Both the position numbers and the translations under genes were made by a program. From Psococerastis gibbosa (lineage: Eukaryota > Arthropoda > Insecta > Psocodea > Psocidae), in contig OZ020484.1 in NCBI GenBank assembly GCA_963971405.1, positions 21,576,001-21,640,000 on the forward strand: 64,000 nt of DNA. Direction: 5' to 3'. How positions within the stretch are numbered: the first letter of the stretch is position 1; each line of letters starts with the position of its first letter. This document shows, piece after piece, positions 1-10,935 of the stretch. Under the pieces are notes generated by a model. The model had not been told where the DNA came from, did no database searches, and saw nothing but the letters and a program-made list of their open reading frames with translations.

Positions 1-761
1 TAATTGTATTGAACCGTGGGTCGCGCTAAGCAGCAAAGCGTAACTTTTCTACACAGGTTTAAAACCACTCACGAAGTACAATAGTCTTTCTCTGTGATAG
101 TCCCCATACAATAATCAATATGGATTTGATCAAAGACTAATAAGACTATATAAAGTCCGGTAAGCCGTCAATTATTATAGCTGATGACTTTGACCTCACG
201 ACTATATAATTGCCGGAAATTGCCAGCTTACTTAAAGGTTTATTGGACTTTATTCGAATACGGAGCCTTTGTAAAGAATAATCAGACGTTTTGCATTGCC
301 GCTGCCCCATTACACGGAGTTACCGTCGTTTGTTGGAATACGTCCAGACTTGCTGATTTTTTTTTACCAGTTTACATTAATTGGAATACAATCAAGGCCA
401 ACGTGATTGAATTCCATTAACTGCAAGATGTCCCTCACTATTGAAGCCATAGCATTCTTTTTTTTAGGCATAAGTGGTAATATTCAAGAATAAGGCTATG
501 CCGTACAACGCATGGCCGCTATTGGACACCATAAAATACTTGAAAACTTAAGTGACCCAATTCTGATGGGACGAAATATTCTGTGTGTTGCGATAGGCCA
601 GGAACACGCTATACGCTGCCACAATCTTCCATTTTAATCTAACATATATATCCATGGTTTGTTGTAATCGCCGGAAATCGAATCACGCATCACGTGACAC
701 TACATCCCCTATCCAGTGCATGACATAACTGGCAGACGTGACTGAAAGCGTCTAGAAATCG
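1..761. other. No recognised feature
   Basis: A short open frame at 184-420 has no recognisable family or codon signal. I see no gene, RNA or repeat copy that I can match within this window. Confidence 0.5.
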
Positions 762-1104
762 ACGTGTGCTTACTTTGCGGCTGCGGCTAACTTGGTAGTG
801 TGCACAGCGTTGGCAGGGGGATATGGTGGGACATGATAACGCGCTGAGACTTTACGTGCGTGTCGAGTCCTGGTCACCTCCGATTTAATCGTGTGACTTT
901 ACCATGTTCCCCAAGTGGTTCGGAATCCACTATAATCAGGAGGTCCTCCCTGTCAGTCAACTCCCCTTCTCCCCGAGGTGAAGGAGTCTGCCCTTAGGGT
1001 GCCTCAAGTTAACAAACAGACTCACTCCCCCCCGCCAGGCTGACAGGGTTGCTTAAAGCAGAAATGCTGAAAGTAGGCGTTTGAAACAACGACATTTTGA
1101 AATG
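762..1104 (+). mobile_element. SINE-like retroposon (family 2)
   Basis: Forward copy of the 60499 element: GGCTGCGGCTAACTTGGTAG, GTGTCGAGTCCTGGTCACCT, GGTTCGGAATCCACTATAAT, CCAGGCTGACAGGGTTGC and GAAACAACGACA at the end. Nearly full length. Confidence 0.8.
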
Positions 1105-1824
1105 CTGAAATGTGTGTATTTAATAAAGATTGAATCTTAATAGTAGGCACCCATGCCAACAGCTTCCTGCTGAATACGGTATACTTCATCAAAATCATTT
1201 ACTTATTCTCTGTTGAATTGGCGAAAAAATGGTCCCTACCCTCTAGAGAGGGAAAATCCACAAAAAATGAACGCAATGGCCTTTTGTCCAAAATATCTAA
1301 TCGAGAAAGTATGTTACAGTACACATTGTAGGTAGACCTAATGTATACTTTTTGGTGCTACATGGCATAGGAAAGATTTTCGTTCTTCGCATGGAAAGTG
1401 TAAGTTTTCAAGGCTGTAGACCAGGGACACTGGCGTGAAATGGGGGGGGGGGGGGGTCCTGGGGGCTGCTTGCTAAATGCGTAAAACCTCACTATTTTGG
1501 GTCTATAATTTTTTTTCTCCCGGGTATATAACATACAGTATGTATTGGTTACTTATACTTGGAAGTTGAATGCATAGGCTCCACTGTTTAGCAAAATTCT
1601 CCCGCCCAATCCCAGAGAAATTTCAATATTCGTGCCTTATACCACCAGTCAAAACAGGTTCAGCAATTTGACCGTCTTGAATATAGAGAATGAGACAACT
1701 AGGTCACTGGGCGTGTCAGAACTTCTTAAAAAATGTAATTAGGAGATTAAAAACAAACAATATTTAAATTTTTAAAATTTCAAAAACAGGCGGCAAGTTT
1801 ACTTTTTAATTTTTTTGTCTTACA
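1105..1824. other. Intergenic, no recognised gene
   Basis: AT-rich sequence with a G run at 1441-1456, of the kind found inside the hAT-type MITEs; terminal repeats for it were not located. Confidence 0.5.
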
Positions 1825-2074
1825 GCAGCTGCCTGATCGTGGCGATTATAATACCGGTATTTATTTAATCCCCTGGTATTAAAAATGTAAACAAACAAAT
1901 TTTGAATAGCACTTTCCATTATAAAATTCTCTTTTTGCTTTCCAATTTATACGTAGTATAAGGAAAGCATTGTGATGGTCGAAATTTTCGATTCCGAGAT
2001 TTCAAAGGATTTACACGTTTTGAGATCCCAGGAACCCAGAAATAAGTGGTTTTTACGAAATGTCTGCCTGTCGC

Positions 2075-2107
<33 letters not shown>

Positions 2108-2872
2108 TCATCGATTTCCGGGCAAACGACTCAGTCGATTTTGATGAAATTTGACATGTAGGTTTACAAAAATAATACCTCGGGTTCGTTTTTTTTTTTT
2201 TTTTTTTGCCAACTCAATTTGGGGGGGTTTTATTCTCAAAAAACTCCAAAAAACGTCTAAAAAATTATTTCTCAAAAACGGCTCCAACGATTTCTTTTAA
2301 ATTCACATATATTGTATTCGTTATTAATGTTAACGAAATGCGGGGGGTCGCTTGCCCCTTGATAGGTTGCTTCTGAGGGTAAAAAAATAAAAATAACTAA
2401 ATTTTAATGAAAAATAACTAAAAAATCATTTTTCTGCGAAACCTTTCTATCGATGATTTCTACCTTCAGGCATGTTTTAGGTGTTAAATTGAGTAACGAA
2501 ACCGGACAGGTTGCTTTCCCAAAAAACTATTTGGTTTTGTGCAAAAAATGATTTTTTGAAGAAATGATAGAAAATTTGCGCTCAAATGCTTTGCGTGTCC
2601 TGCCATTATTGCTGTGTGATAATGTGTTGGTCTGACCTATCTAGAATTTATCTCACCTCCGGTGACGTCAGGTGGACAATCCCCCCCCCCCCCGAGATAT
2701 CACAAATCTAACCATAGGAAAATTATTTACCATGAAATTACTCAATTTCTCTATCTACTAATGTTGATAAATTGGAAAGCATGTTCGAGTAAACTCGGAC
2801 CAGTTGTTTACATTTTTAATACCAGGGGATTAAATAAATACCAGTATCATAATCGCCATGATCAGGCTGCTG
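1825..2872. mobile_element. TIR element carrying a nested family-A element
   Basis: The outer terminal repeats, about 68 bp each (1825-1893 and 2804-2872), run from CAGCAGCCTGATCGTGGCGA inward to TTAAAAATGTAAACA with few mismatches. Between them, at about 1938-2803, sits a family-A repeat (TGCTTTCCAATTTAT...). Two short elements at 3859-3950 and 4251-4336 resemble the inner part of the outer element without the insert, so the insert appears secondary. No transposase is readable; a CTGT microsatellite lies at about 2067-2108. Confidence 0.7.
2067..2108. repeat. (TCTG)n microsatellite
   Basis: About eight TCTG units within the family-A element; a shorter, interrupted run sits at the equivalent place near 17161-17216. 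Confidence 0.85.
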
Positions 2873-3515
2873 AAGTTCAATAGTATAGTGTATATACCTA
2901 ATGTATTTCATATACAGTACATTAAAAAAATTCATATAATTGACTAGGCAGACTTCAGCAGACTTGGGGTCCTAAAGCCCCCCCCCCAAAAAAAATATTT
3001 TGGGAATTTCCACCAATGGCCAGGGAATAAAGTTACCAAATAAAGCAAGGCAACCTGTGGCTAGATGTAGCAACAATGCGGAGAACAAAATGTAATGTCA
3101 GTGCAAATTAATTTACTTAACACGGTCTTTGATTTTCAATCCCAAACGCAATCAATGGTGGTATATATGGCGCACTGGCACGAATGTAATCAATTACGTT
3201 ACGTGTACTTTTGCCCGTTGTCGCACATCAGACGGAAGGGGACGGGGCCAGGGGCGCCAAGTTCGGGGGGGGGGGGGGGGCATGTACTTTTTTTTTGCCC
3301 CACCCGGAAAATATGCTTAATGCCCTCTCCGTAAATTTTCGATTAACGTCAAAGATTGCTTTGCTTCAAACATAACTTCAGGCCTATTCCCGCTGCATTT
3401 TATTAGAAACTAGGTAGCTATTTTAATGTCTAAATAAATTTGGCCGAATTGCATCTGCCTATTCGGGGACATTCCCATTTCGCCCTAACCAACAACACGT
3501 CTTATCATCAGTTCC

Positions 3516-3675
3516 CAAGGCCGTGCCCAGGGGGGTGGTCCATGGGGTCCGGACCCCCCACAAAAAGAAACTTTGTATGTAAACCTGTATGGTTTGGAGA
3601 ATTTATCCATTAATTAATTACGTTAAAAAAAATTTGGACCCCCCCCCCGGAAATCAAAACCTGGGCACGGCCTTG
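3516..3675. mobile_element. TIR MITE, hAT-like ends
   Basis: 160 bp bounded by CAAGGCCGTGCCCAGG and its exact inverse. The interior carries GTCCGGACCCCCCAC and a C run. The 16-bp perfect terminal repeats are clear; no 8-bp target duplication is visible. Confidence 0.72.
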
Positions 3676-3858
3676 TGACAATACCTATACCGGGAGCCGT
3701 TAGTTATGATACATCACCTGGTACGGATTGTTCAACCCGGCATTTAGTCTGTATCTGTACATCCCTCGCGTTTTGCGAAGACTTTGTAGCGCGCCCAGTC
3801 ACCCTTCTGCTGCTGGCCGACTATGGCGATTAGCCAATTAGTACTACCTTATTCTCGG

Positions 3859-3950
3859 GGTTAAAAATGAAAGCAAAGCAATTTTGAATAGCGCTTTCCA
3901 TAATAAAAAAAATCTTGTTTACATTTTTAATCCCAGGTTCAAATTAAAAA
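3859..3950. mobile_element. Short MITE, empty-site relative of the element at 1825
   Basis: GGGGTTAAAAATGAAAGC at the left and GTTTACATTTTTAATCCCAG at the right form imperfect terminal repeats. The interior (CAATTTTGAATAGCGCTTTC) matches the left part of the outer element at 1825-2872. About 90 bp. Confidence 0.6.
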
Positions 3951-4250
3951 TAACGCCATAGCATAGACCCGCTGCTCTCTGTCCATGTTTGTTCGTGTTT
4001 TAGTATTTTCCAATGAATTGCGAAAGGCTGCAATGTCCGTTTGATTCCATATTACCGTAAATTTACCAAACAATATGATAATGGGACTGTGGGAGCCGCC
4101 TTAAGTTGAATTATCAAATTAAGTACAGTAGTTGGGTAGAGGTCAGACCTTATACAGCTTGATGGTATAGTTTTGTTCTTCGGGGCGTTCCGACATTCCA
4201 ATCTGCTGACCTCAACGGACATACCATGCCGTTAACAGAAAATTTATTGT

Positions 4251-4336
4251 GGGGTTAAAATTAAAAATGTCAACAAAATAAAAATAGAATGGAAAGTGCT
4301 ATTATAAAATTGATATGTTTACATTTTTAACCCCAG
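4251..4336. mobile_element. Short MITE, second empty-site relative
   Basis: 86 bp from TGGGGTTAAAATTAAAAATG to ACATTTTTAACCCCA, with the shared interior GGAAAGTGCTATTATAAAAT (inverse-related to the 3859 copy). Non-coding. Confidence 0.6.
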
Positions 4337-4917
4337 AATAAGTTAATAGTAAATGGCATAGTAGGCATCCAGGAGGGCAATTTGTCTATAATGCCCCGGT
4401 TTACCCCCCCCCCCCCCTCTCATAACATATGTGCTGGTAACTTGAATAGTTCTCCGCCGCCCTAAAGAGAGCAATGCCGAGTGTTAGTATAAAATAGCAA
4501 AGGGAGGGTGGTCGGAGGCGCGTGCTTAATCGCGCCAAATCAGATGTCTTGTGCTGTGAGAGCTCTCTGAGTACCAATAACTGAGCTTTCACGTCTGAGC
4601 ATTAGATCAAGGGCGCGATTACCTCAACCGATCAGTCCACTACCAATGTTTGCAACATAAAAGGTCAAAACTTTGTGTAACGCACCAGGAAATAGCAGTA
4701 ATCATTCGGATTCCACTTACCGTACCATATACGTATAGGTTTGCCTAGAGACGGCTAGAGTTCTCTAGGTTTGCCTATACTTTGTGAGAGTGGCCCAGGA
4801 CAGTTTAGATAGTTAAGATAGACTGACTAAATTAATTATACAAACATGTGAAGTGGACTGGCGGAATAAATATATTTTTAAGTCAACTGAAAATGGCATA
4901 TAAAATATATAAATAAA

Positions 4918-4968
4918 TATTGACCTTTTTGTTCTATTACCAAGCCAACCTAGCAGAGCATATTTAAA
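4918..4968 (-). repeat. SINE family 1 tail fragment
   Basis: The reverse strand reads GCTAGGTTGGCTTGGTAATA GAACAAAAAGGTCAATATTT, the 3' end of SINE family 1 only. Confidence 0.6.
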
Positions 4969-5357
4969 AAAAATTTCACTGGGTGGCATAAATTTAAATC
5001 CTGTTCTATACCTAAGTGTAAATTTCGCTTGTATCCACCCCCTCCATAAATAAGTTAAGACTACTGTAGGTCTATTATTTTTAATAATCGGTAGTATACC
5101 TAGTTCTAAATAATCACACTTTTTTAAGGTTACAAAAACCATTTACGGTATATTTCAAAAAGCAAAACTTTAATAACAAAATTAGCGCCATTAATACGAC
5201 GGCAACGTAACTTTTGACTTTTTTTTTTTAAATTTCTAGTTTTGTCAGTCTTGGAATTTGAAATGTGTGCCCAATTTGTGTGGGGGCAATATGCCCAAAA
5301 TTAGGGGGCAAAATCACCGCAATCACGCTTGCCCCAATGGGGCTTCCTTAAAATATG

Positions 5358-5502
5358 CTCTGCAACCTCGCGGAGTTAGGGCTGTAAAGTCCACTCTTAC
5401 ACTCAAACAGCCCTCTGAAGCATGACCAGAAAATGGGACTCGAACCAACAACTTTTCAGATGAAAGTCGGAGTCTGTACCACTACTCTACATGTCCTGAC
5501 AC
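5358..5502 (-). mobile_element. tRNA-derived SINE (family 1), 3' truncated
   Basis: Reverse strand: CAGGACATGTAGAGTAGTGG, GGTTCGAGTCCC (B box), CATGCTTCAGAGGGC, TTACAGCCCTAACTCCGC. The usual GGCGGTCCCGGG segment is lost. A separate minus tail piece lies at about 4918-4968. Confidence 0.75.
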
Positions 5503-6439
5503 ATACAGCAGAGTAAGTTTTTCTAATTAATATCCCGGACGTCCCTTCGTCCCCCTCCTGTGGCAGTCGGCAGACACCTGACTTCGGATTCAATTTAGAC
5601 CCGGATGTTGTCCAAATGAGAATCAGCCTTTTGCTGCTGTAGCCCCCAAGCTTTATACACTTGTAAAATTAAGAGGGAGTTTATACAAGATGATATGAGA
5701 GCCGAACTCACCTTTGGAATGAAGAGCTGTTGAAAAACAAAAGACACTCCCTCAGCTCTGTAAAATGAAGGGCGAGAATTCCTAGCCCTACTGTAATTTA
5801 GGTACTACTCCAGACATTTCAATACGTCAGGCATACAATAATAATAATAATGAGATTTTTGAGAGAATTTGATTTCATTCCATCTAAACCTATTAGGGTG
5901 GATTCGAAAAAAAGTGGCAAATTTCAGCACCGATATTAATTTCGGATGGATTACTAAGCTTTATTTGGGTACTCTTACTCGCATGAATTGGTACCTATTA
6001 AATTTATATCATAGGCTATTTATACCATACAGGTACCATAGGCTGGTAACAGGTAACTAGTTGGAATAGTATGCAACAATAATTAGCCTATATGGCTATA
6101 TATGTATATCACGTGATGCACAGGTCAGAAATAGTCCAGGTGATAGAGAATTCGGCTATGAAACGGACGGTGGAGGTTAATTCGAGACCCAAAATGAAAG
6201 AAATACATTTCCCTCTGGTGTGGTTTCTACCCATCCCGTCCCGCCATCGGTAGGCTACGGGAAAAACGCGGACACCGGGTACGTTGGTCACAACAGCATC
6301 CCTAATAGGGCAGTGTTAAAGGGAGTGGATCCTCAGTGGGTTGTTGTGTCACGCTGTCAGATGCACATAGCAGTAATAATTTAATTTAGTACTGTACGCA
6401 CAAAGCCGGCCGCCAAACCAAGTTGAATCCAGCGGACCA

Positions 6440-6605
6440 GAGCAGGTTCAAAGCTGCAGATAACTTGGTCGTGTGCACAGTGCCGGTAGGGAAACATGGT
6501 AGGACTTGTCCTGGTCACCTCCGAACTAATCGTGTGACTTGACTGTGTTTCCCAAGTGGTTCGGAATCCACTATAATCAGGAGGTCCACTGTCCTACGGG
6601 CTGGC
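6440..6605 (+). mobile_element. SINE family 2, 5' half
   Basis: AGCTGCAGATAACTTGGTCG, TGTCCTGGTCACCTCCGAAC, TCGGAATCCACTATAATCAG, GAGGTCCACTGTCCTACGGG; after that the sequence differs from the other copies and ends in an ACT run (6678-6692), suggesting a subfamily with another 3' end. Confidence 0.65.
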
Positions 6606-6710
6606 GTAGGACAGTCAAGTCGGGGTCGCTCTATGGGCCCAAATTTGAGGCCTAAGTCGTTATTAACCCGACGAACACTACTACTACTACTGTACGCACA
6701 AACTGACTAC

Positions 6711-7370
6711 AAAAAAAATCCCTTTCGGCTCTGGCCGTAGGGAGATTCCGCAGACACTGCTTTTCCTCTACGCTGCATACGCTATGTATGTAATAAAAAA
6801 TAAAAAATACTTCATTACCTACCACAACATAACACAGAAATCAGTCTTGTGTTCCAAATTTCGAACCACAATGCCGACTATGAACTTTAATTATCAAATT
6901 CTTTTCACTTTGACTGGACGCCATCTTAAAATGGTTGATTTGTCGTAAAAAGTGTCTATCACCATTATCGCAGGTAATAATACGGGCTTTCAGTCAGATT
7001 TTAATTCGTTCCTCTGCGACCAATATTAACTGAGATATGAATTATATAAGATTTCAATCGGCCGCCATCCTGTAACCAAATAGTGGATCTAGCTGGTTAA
7101 CGAACTCGAACAAGACATTTGTATGATCAATTTTTGGGCCGAGTTTCATCAAAATCGGATAATATTTAGGGAAGTTAGAGTGTTTCCTAAAATCTATATA
7201 CACTCATATGTACATACCTATACAGTGTATACTGTATATAACTTTTTGAACGGAGGGTGGTTTTAGGCTCAGGGGGTCATGAAATGAAAAGTCGTGACGA
7301 AATGTTCGGAAAGTCGAACATTGGTCGCCATCTCAATAGGTAGATGAATCTCCCTAAAATGGGTACCCGT
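6711..7370 (+). repeat. Dispersed repeat family C, longest uninterrupted copy
   Basis: Starts with an A run then CCCTTTCGGCTCTGGCCGTA and ends with AGGTAGATGAATCTCCCTAA. It recurs at 52645-53583 with high similarity, and partly inverted at about 20340-20500 and 22150-22265. It contains TTTCATCAAAATCGGATAAT. No coding potential, no terminal repeats found; could be a non-autonomous retroelement or part of a larger element. Confidence 0.7.
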
Positions 7371-7465
7371 AAATGGTGTTGGGCGATTTCAACTGCATTG
7401 AAATAATACTGTAGGAACGATACGGAACGCGATACTATTTTACTTGTACTACTAGGAGTATACAA

Positions 7466-7983
7466 TACGTAATAGCTCCCTGCCCCGGCTAGAACTAGAC
7501 CTATTAGATTCTGATCCTACTTCAATCGAATATAACCCCATTTTATTCATCTTATATATATATTATTAACCAGCCATTGCAAGTTTTATCTTTGGGGATA
7601 CTGTATGAACACATTTTTGAGCAAATGAAATGAGAATAAAACCTGGGTCCCAAGAGGTCTAGACAGCTCAAGTGCGTGCCGCCGACATCAAGTTGTGGAT
7701 TCTTCGACTCCATACAAAATTTACAAATTTACTCTTCACTAGTGTTCCGTGCATAAATTATTGGTGGGCGCACCACTGTTACAAAAAAAAAAAAAAAAAA
7801 AAAAATGCACTTGGAGGAACACACTTTCATTTAAGTGCGTTTTAATTTGTCAGTGTTTGTGAAGCGGAAAAGGGTGGTTAACGCATGGCATGCCCCCCCC
7901 CCCCAAGACAAAAGCACCCTTTCGATGTGCTGCTGCTTTATATACGCAGCCCCCCAATTTCTGGCCCCAGTAGGATATTCTGA
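7466..7983. other. Intergenic, homopolymer tracts only
   Basis: Contains an A run at about 7783-7805 and a C run at 7891-7902. Overlapping open frames on the two strands here are shadows of low-complexity sequence. Confidence 0.5.
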
Positions 7984-8266
7984 ACTTTTGTTGATTTTCG
8001 TGTGGGGTGAAAATATTTCGCCTGAATGGGTTTTTTGAATAGCCCATGCTCATCAGGGAACCATCTGTTATCCGCTCAGCAGCGCCCTAACTGATTGGTG
8101 ACTAATTCAATAATCCCGGAAGTGCAAATTTAGTTTTTTGTTGATTTTCCTGTGGGGTGAAAATATCTCGCTCAAATGCGTTTTTTGAACAGCCAATGCT
8201 CATCAGGGCACGAACGGATTGGTGATTCATTCGATAGGCCTAATTCCGGAAATGCAAATTTAGTCG
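7984..8266. repeat. Two-unit tandem repeat of about 145 bp
   Basis: TTTTGTTGATTTTCGTGTGG GGTGAAAATAT, then AGCCCATGCTCATCAGGG and GGAAGTGCAAATTTAGT, recur from about 8136 with modest divergence (TTTTGTTGATTTTCCTGTGG, CAGCCAATGCTCATCAGGG). Confidence 0.7.
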
Positions 8267-9098
8267 CAACACATGTGACGAGCAGGTAGGTCAACATAAT
8301 GGGCTCACAAAATGCAAAATTTGTTATTCTGTTGCTTTTCCTCTGACAACCGTTCTACGGCTTCTATTTGACTATACCCATAGAATTCTAAATAGGAGAG
8401 ATGAGACATTCAAAAATATTATTTCAATCCTGGAGCCACGCTTTTGCAGTGGCTGGACATTGGACACGTGATGACGAGTGGCGACGCGAATGTCCCATGC
8501 CTCCTACAGAAGACTCTAGATTTTACTAATAGACAATAGTGGACCCATGAACTTAAGTGAATGCAGGCGGCAACATTTACTGTAGCCTACATTGTAGATC
8601 CGCTGACTTGCCACAACCATCATACAGTAAGTACTTGACTGCAACATTCTCTCATTTGCCAGCTGTGAAAGGCACGATGAGGGCTTGTCAAGAACCTCTT
8701 ATTTCTCCCACTCGTCATAACTGGCCAGCCACCCTAGGGCTGTCGCTCATGCGTCATTCTGCTACTAAACACCGGCTCGGAAGATTGTTGAGTATATCGA
8801 TAGAGCAATTTATGTGCAGTACCTACAGTAGGCTATATTATTTCTGTGTCTGGACGCAGTGAAAATACTGGAAATCCCATAACTACGGGTCCATACAATA
8901 ATATATGGCCACACGGTGTTAGTGAGGGCTACTTTTGCATACATGGACAGTAGGCTATATGCATATCAAAATGTAGAGGATCATTCGTTGTAGGGCATGT
9001 GACCTCATGTGGCTCTATAGTCAATAACTAGTTTTGGAGAAAGTGAAACAAGCCATGTACGATACATAACGTATAGTAATTGATGTAGGGAGCATTGC
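8267..9098. other. Intergenic, no recognised gene
   Basis: A 101-codon open frame (8557-8862) has mixed composition and no known motif. It is less AT-rich than its surroundings but I cannot support a gene. Confidence 0.4.
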
Positions 9099-9267
9099 AT
9101 TCGGCCAACTCACTCATTGTTAAAATTAACTTTGTATAGTTTTACGAATAAAAAATAAAAAATAAAAAAATAAATATTCGTAAAACTATACAAAGTTCAT
9201 TTTAACAATGAGTGACAACAAGTTTTACAAAGTTACTAAGGAGACTATTATGTTTATTCGGCCAACT
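9099..9267. repeat. Hairpin bounded by 12-bp direct repeats
   Basis: ATTCGGCCAACT occurs at 9099-9110 and again at 9256-9267. Immediately inside the first copy is a 40-bp inverted repeat (9111-9150 and 9175-9214) with one mismatch, separated by an A-rich loop. The direct repeats look like a target-site duplication, or part of one, around an inserted palindrome. Confidence 0.7.
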
Positions 9268-10710
9268 GGCTGAAGTGAATAATTTTGTAAGTTATGTTGA
9301 GTTAAATAATCATTGATTGAAGTGACGAAATAAATTGTAAATAAATTGCAATAATACTTTATGGGGTGAACGAATCATTAGACGATCAAACGTGGTTGAA
9401 TACGTTTCAACACGACCTGATCACAAAATCAGGATTCGGCTTTCAAAATTACTTAATTATAATTATCTATTGACGTGGGTTAATTAGTTGAGACTTGAGA
9501 ATAAATCTAGAATTCCACCAGGAAACTGACAACGGCCCATTTTTTAATTGCAGCGACTTTTCTGCTTCACAGCCCAAATACAAATCTTATACTGTCTTAA
9601 GGCTCGTACGACTGAAGTCGCGAGTCCCGTAAACCTACAATTAGGTCAAGGAGCCAATGTCGAGTTGGCGACACCATGGCCTTGATTAAATAAATAGATA
9701 ATTACTTTATTTCCAACTGAGCCACCCAACCGATGTTAGCTTGCTTGAATAAGGCTATTCAAACGAGCCCTTAGAACAAAATCACCTCAAGCTCGCAAAA
9801 TTGAATCTATGATAGTAGCTATATAGTATCTCTATTTATAGAGCTTCCATAACACTGAGAATCAATATATTATGTATCGTACATAGTGTTGAGGAATAAG
9901 GAGAACCTAAAGGTTAACATGGGAACCGGATTCAGAGTGACACGTGTCGATTCATCAAGCCCCGTATCCGATTGAAAATATAAAAAAAGATACGGTAATG
10001 GGCGGAAAGAGAACAATCCTGCATTGACGGAAGGGGTGGAATAAAAAGGAGAAAAAAATATTTTTTAAATCAATGCTGCATGCATCGTCAAAGTCAGATC
10101 TGTTATTATTATAAGTAGGCCTATTACCCGCATAGCATAAACCGCTCGGCTTTTTGCACGAGAAATACTACTCTATACAATATAATATACAGTATTAATC
10201 TATAGGTTAAATGGATGAGCTACTTGGGGCAGGTCGTGGTTCTTGGTCAGGAATTAAACTGTATAATACAAATATGTGCCTACCCAAAATATTTTTCTCC
10301 CCTTCTCCCCATTTAACTCCACTTAAATCCGCCACTGGGCACTATTGTATATTGTGCCGAACTCGTAATTAGGGTACAACCATTGCTGTAGGGCAGCATG
10401 GAGAAAGTGAGAAAATGAGCAGCGATTGGCAGATTTCCAGAGATACGTCAACACGGGTCACTAAATTTAACAAAAATACGATAAAAACAAGTCAGCCACA
10501 CACAGAAAACTCTTATATTATATTCGTTATTGAGTTTTCAATCTTATTTTTTCTTGGCAAAGTTATCACAGGGCCACTTTATTGCGTACATTAGACAACT
10601 TGTCCAAAAGTGTTCAAACATCGTCAGGTTAAAGGCCACGTCGACTTTGATTGCCGCCATACGTGAGAAAAGGATAGGCAAAAATTGCAATGATAATTTC
10701 AGCCGTGCGC
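9268..10710. other. Intergenic, no recognised feature
   Basis: AT-rich single-copy-looking sequence with no long open frames, RNA folds or repeats recognised. Confidence 0.5.
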
Positions 10711-10935
10711 AAAACGGACAATGACCACCAATTATCAGAAAGACGCAAGTTTGCGTTATATATACAGTATACTGTGTGTATATGATCCAATAATAAAACG
10801 GACAATGACCACAAATTATCATAAAGACGCAAAATTGCGCTATATATACAGTATACTGTGTGTATATGATACAATAATAAAACGGACAATGACCACCAAT
10901 TATCAGAAAGACGCAAAATTGGGCTCTATATATAC
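10711..10935. repeat. 84-bp tandem repeat, 2.7 units
   Basis: Units start at 10711, 10795 and 10879, each with AAAACGGACAATGACCAC, AGAAAGACGCAA and TATATACAGTATACTGTGTG. The period is a multiple of three, so frames on both strands stay open and yield repeated 28-residue peptides; this looks like a by-product of the period, not a gene. Confidence 0.85.

Noticed and set aside
1825-2872. Possible LTR element because of long terminal repeats
   Set aside because: The terminal repeats are inverted, not direct, and no retroviral or LTR-type protein is readable.
8557-8862. A 101-codon + frame
   Set aside because: No domain, no splice evidence and no conserved pattern; composition alone is not enough.
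10711-10935. Possible CRISPR-like array
   Set aside because: Direct tandem units without unique spacers, in a eukaryotic genome.
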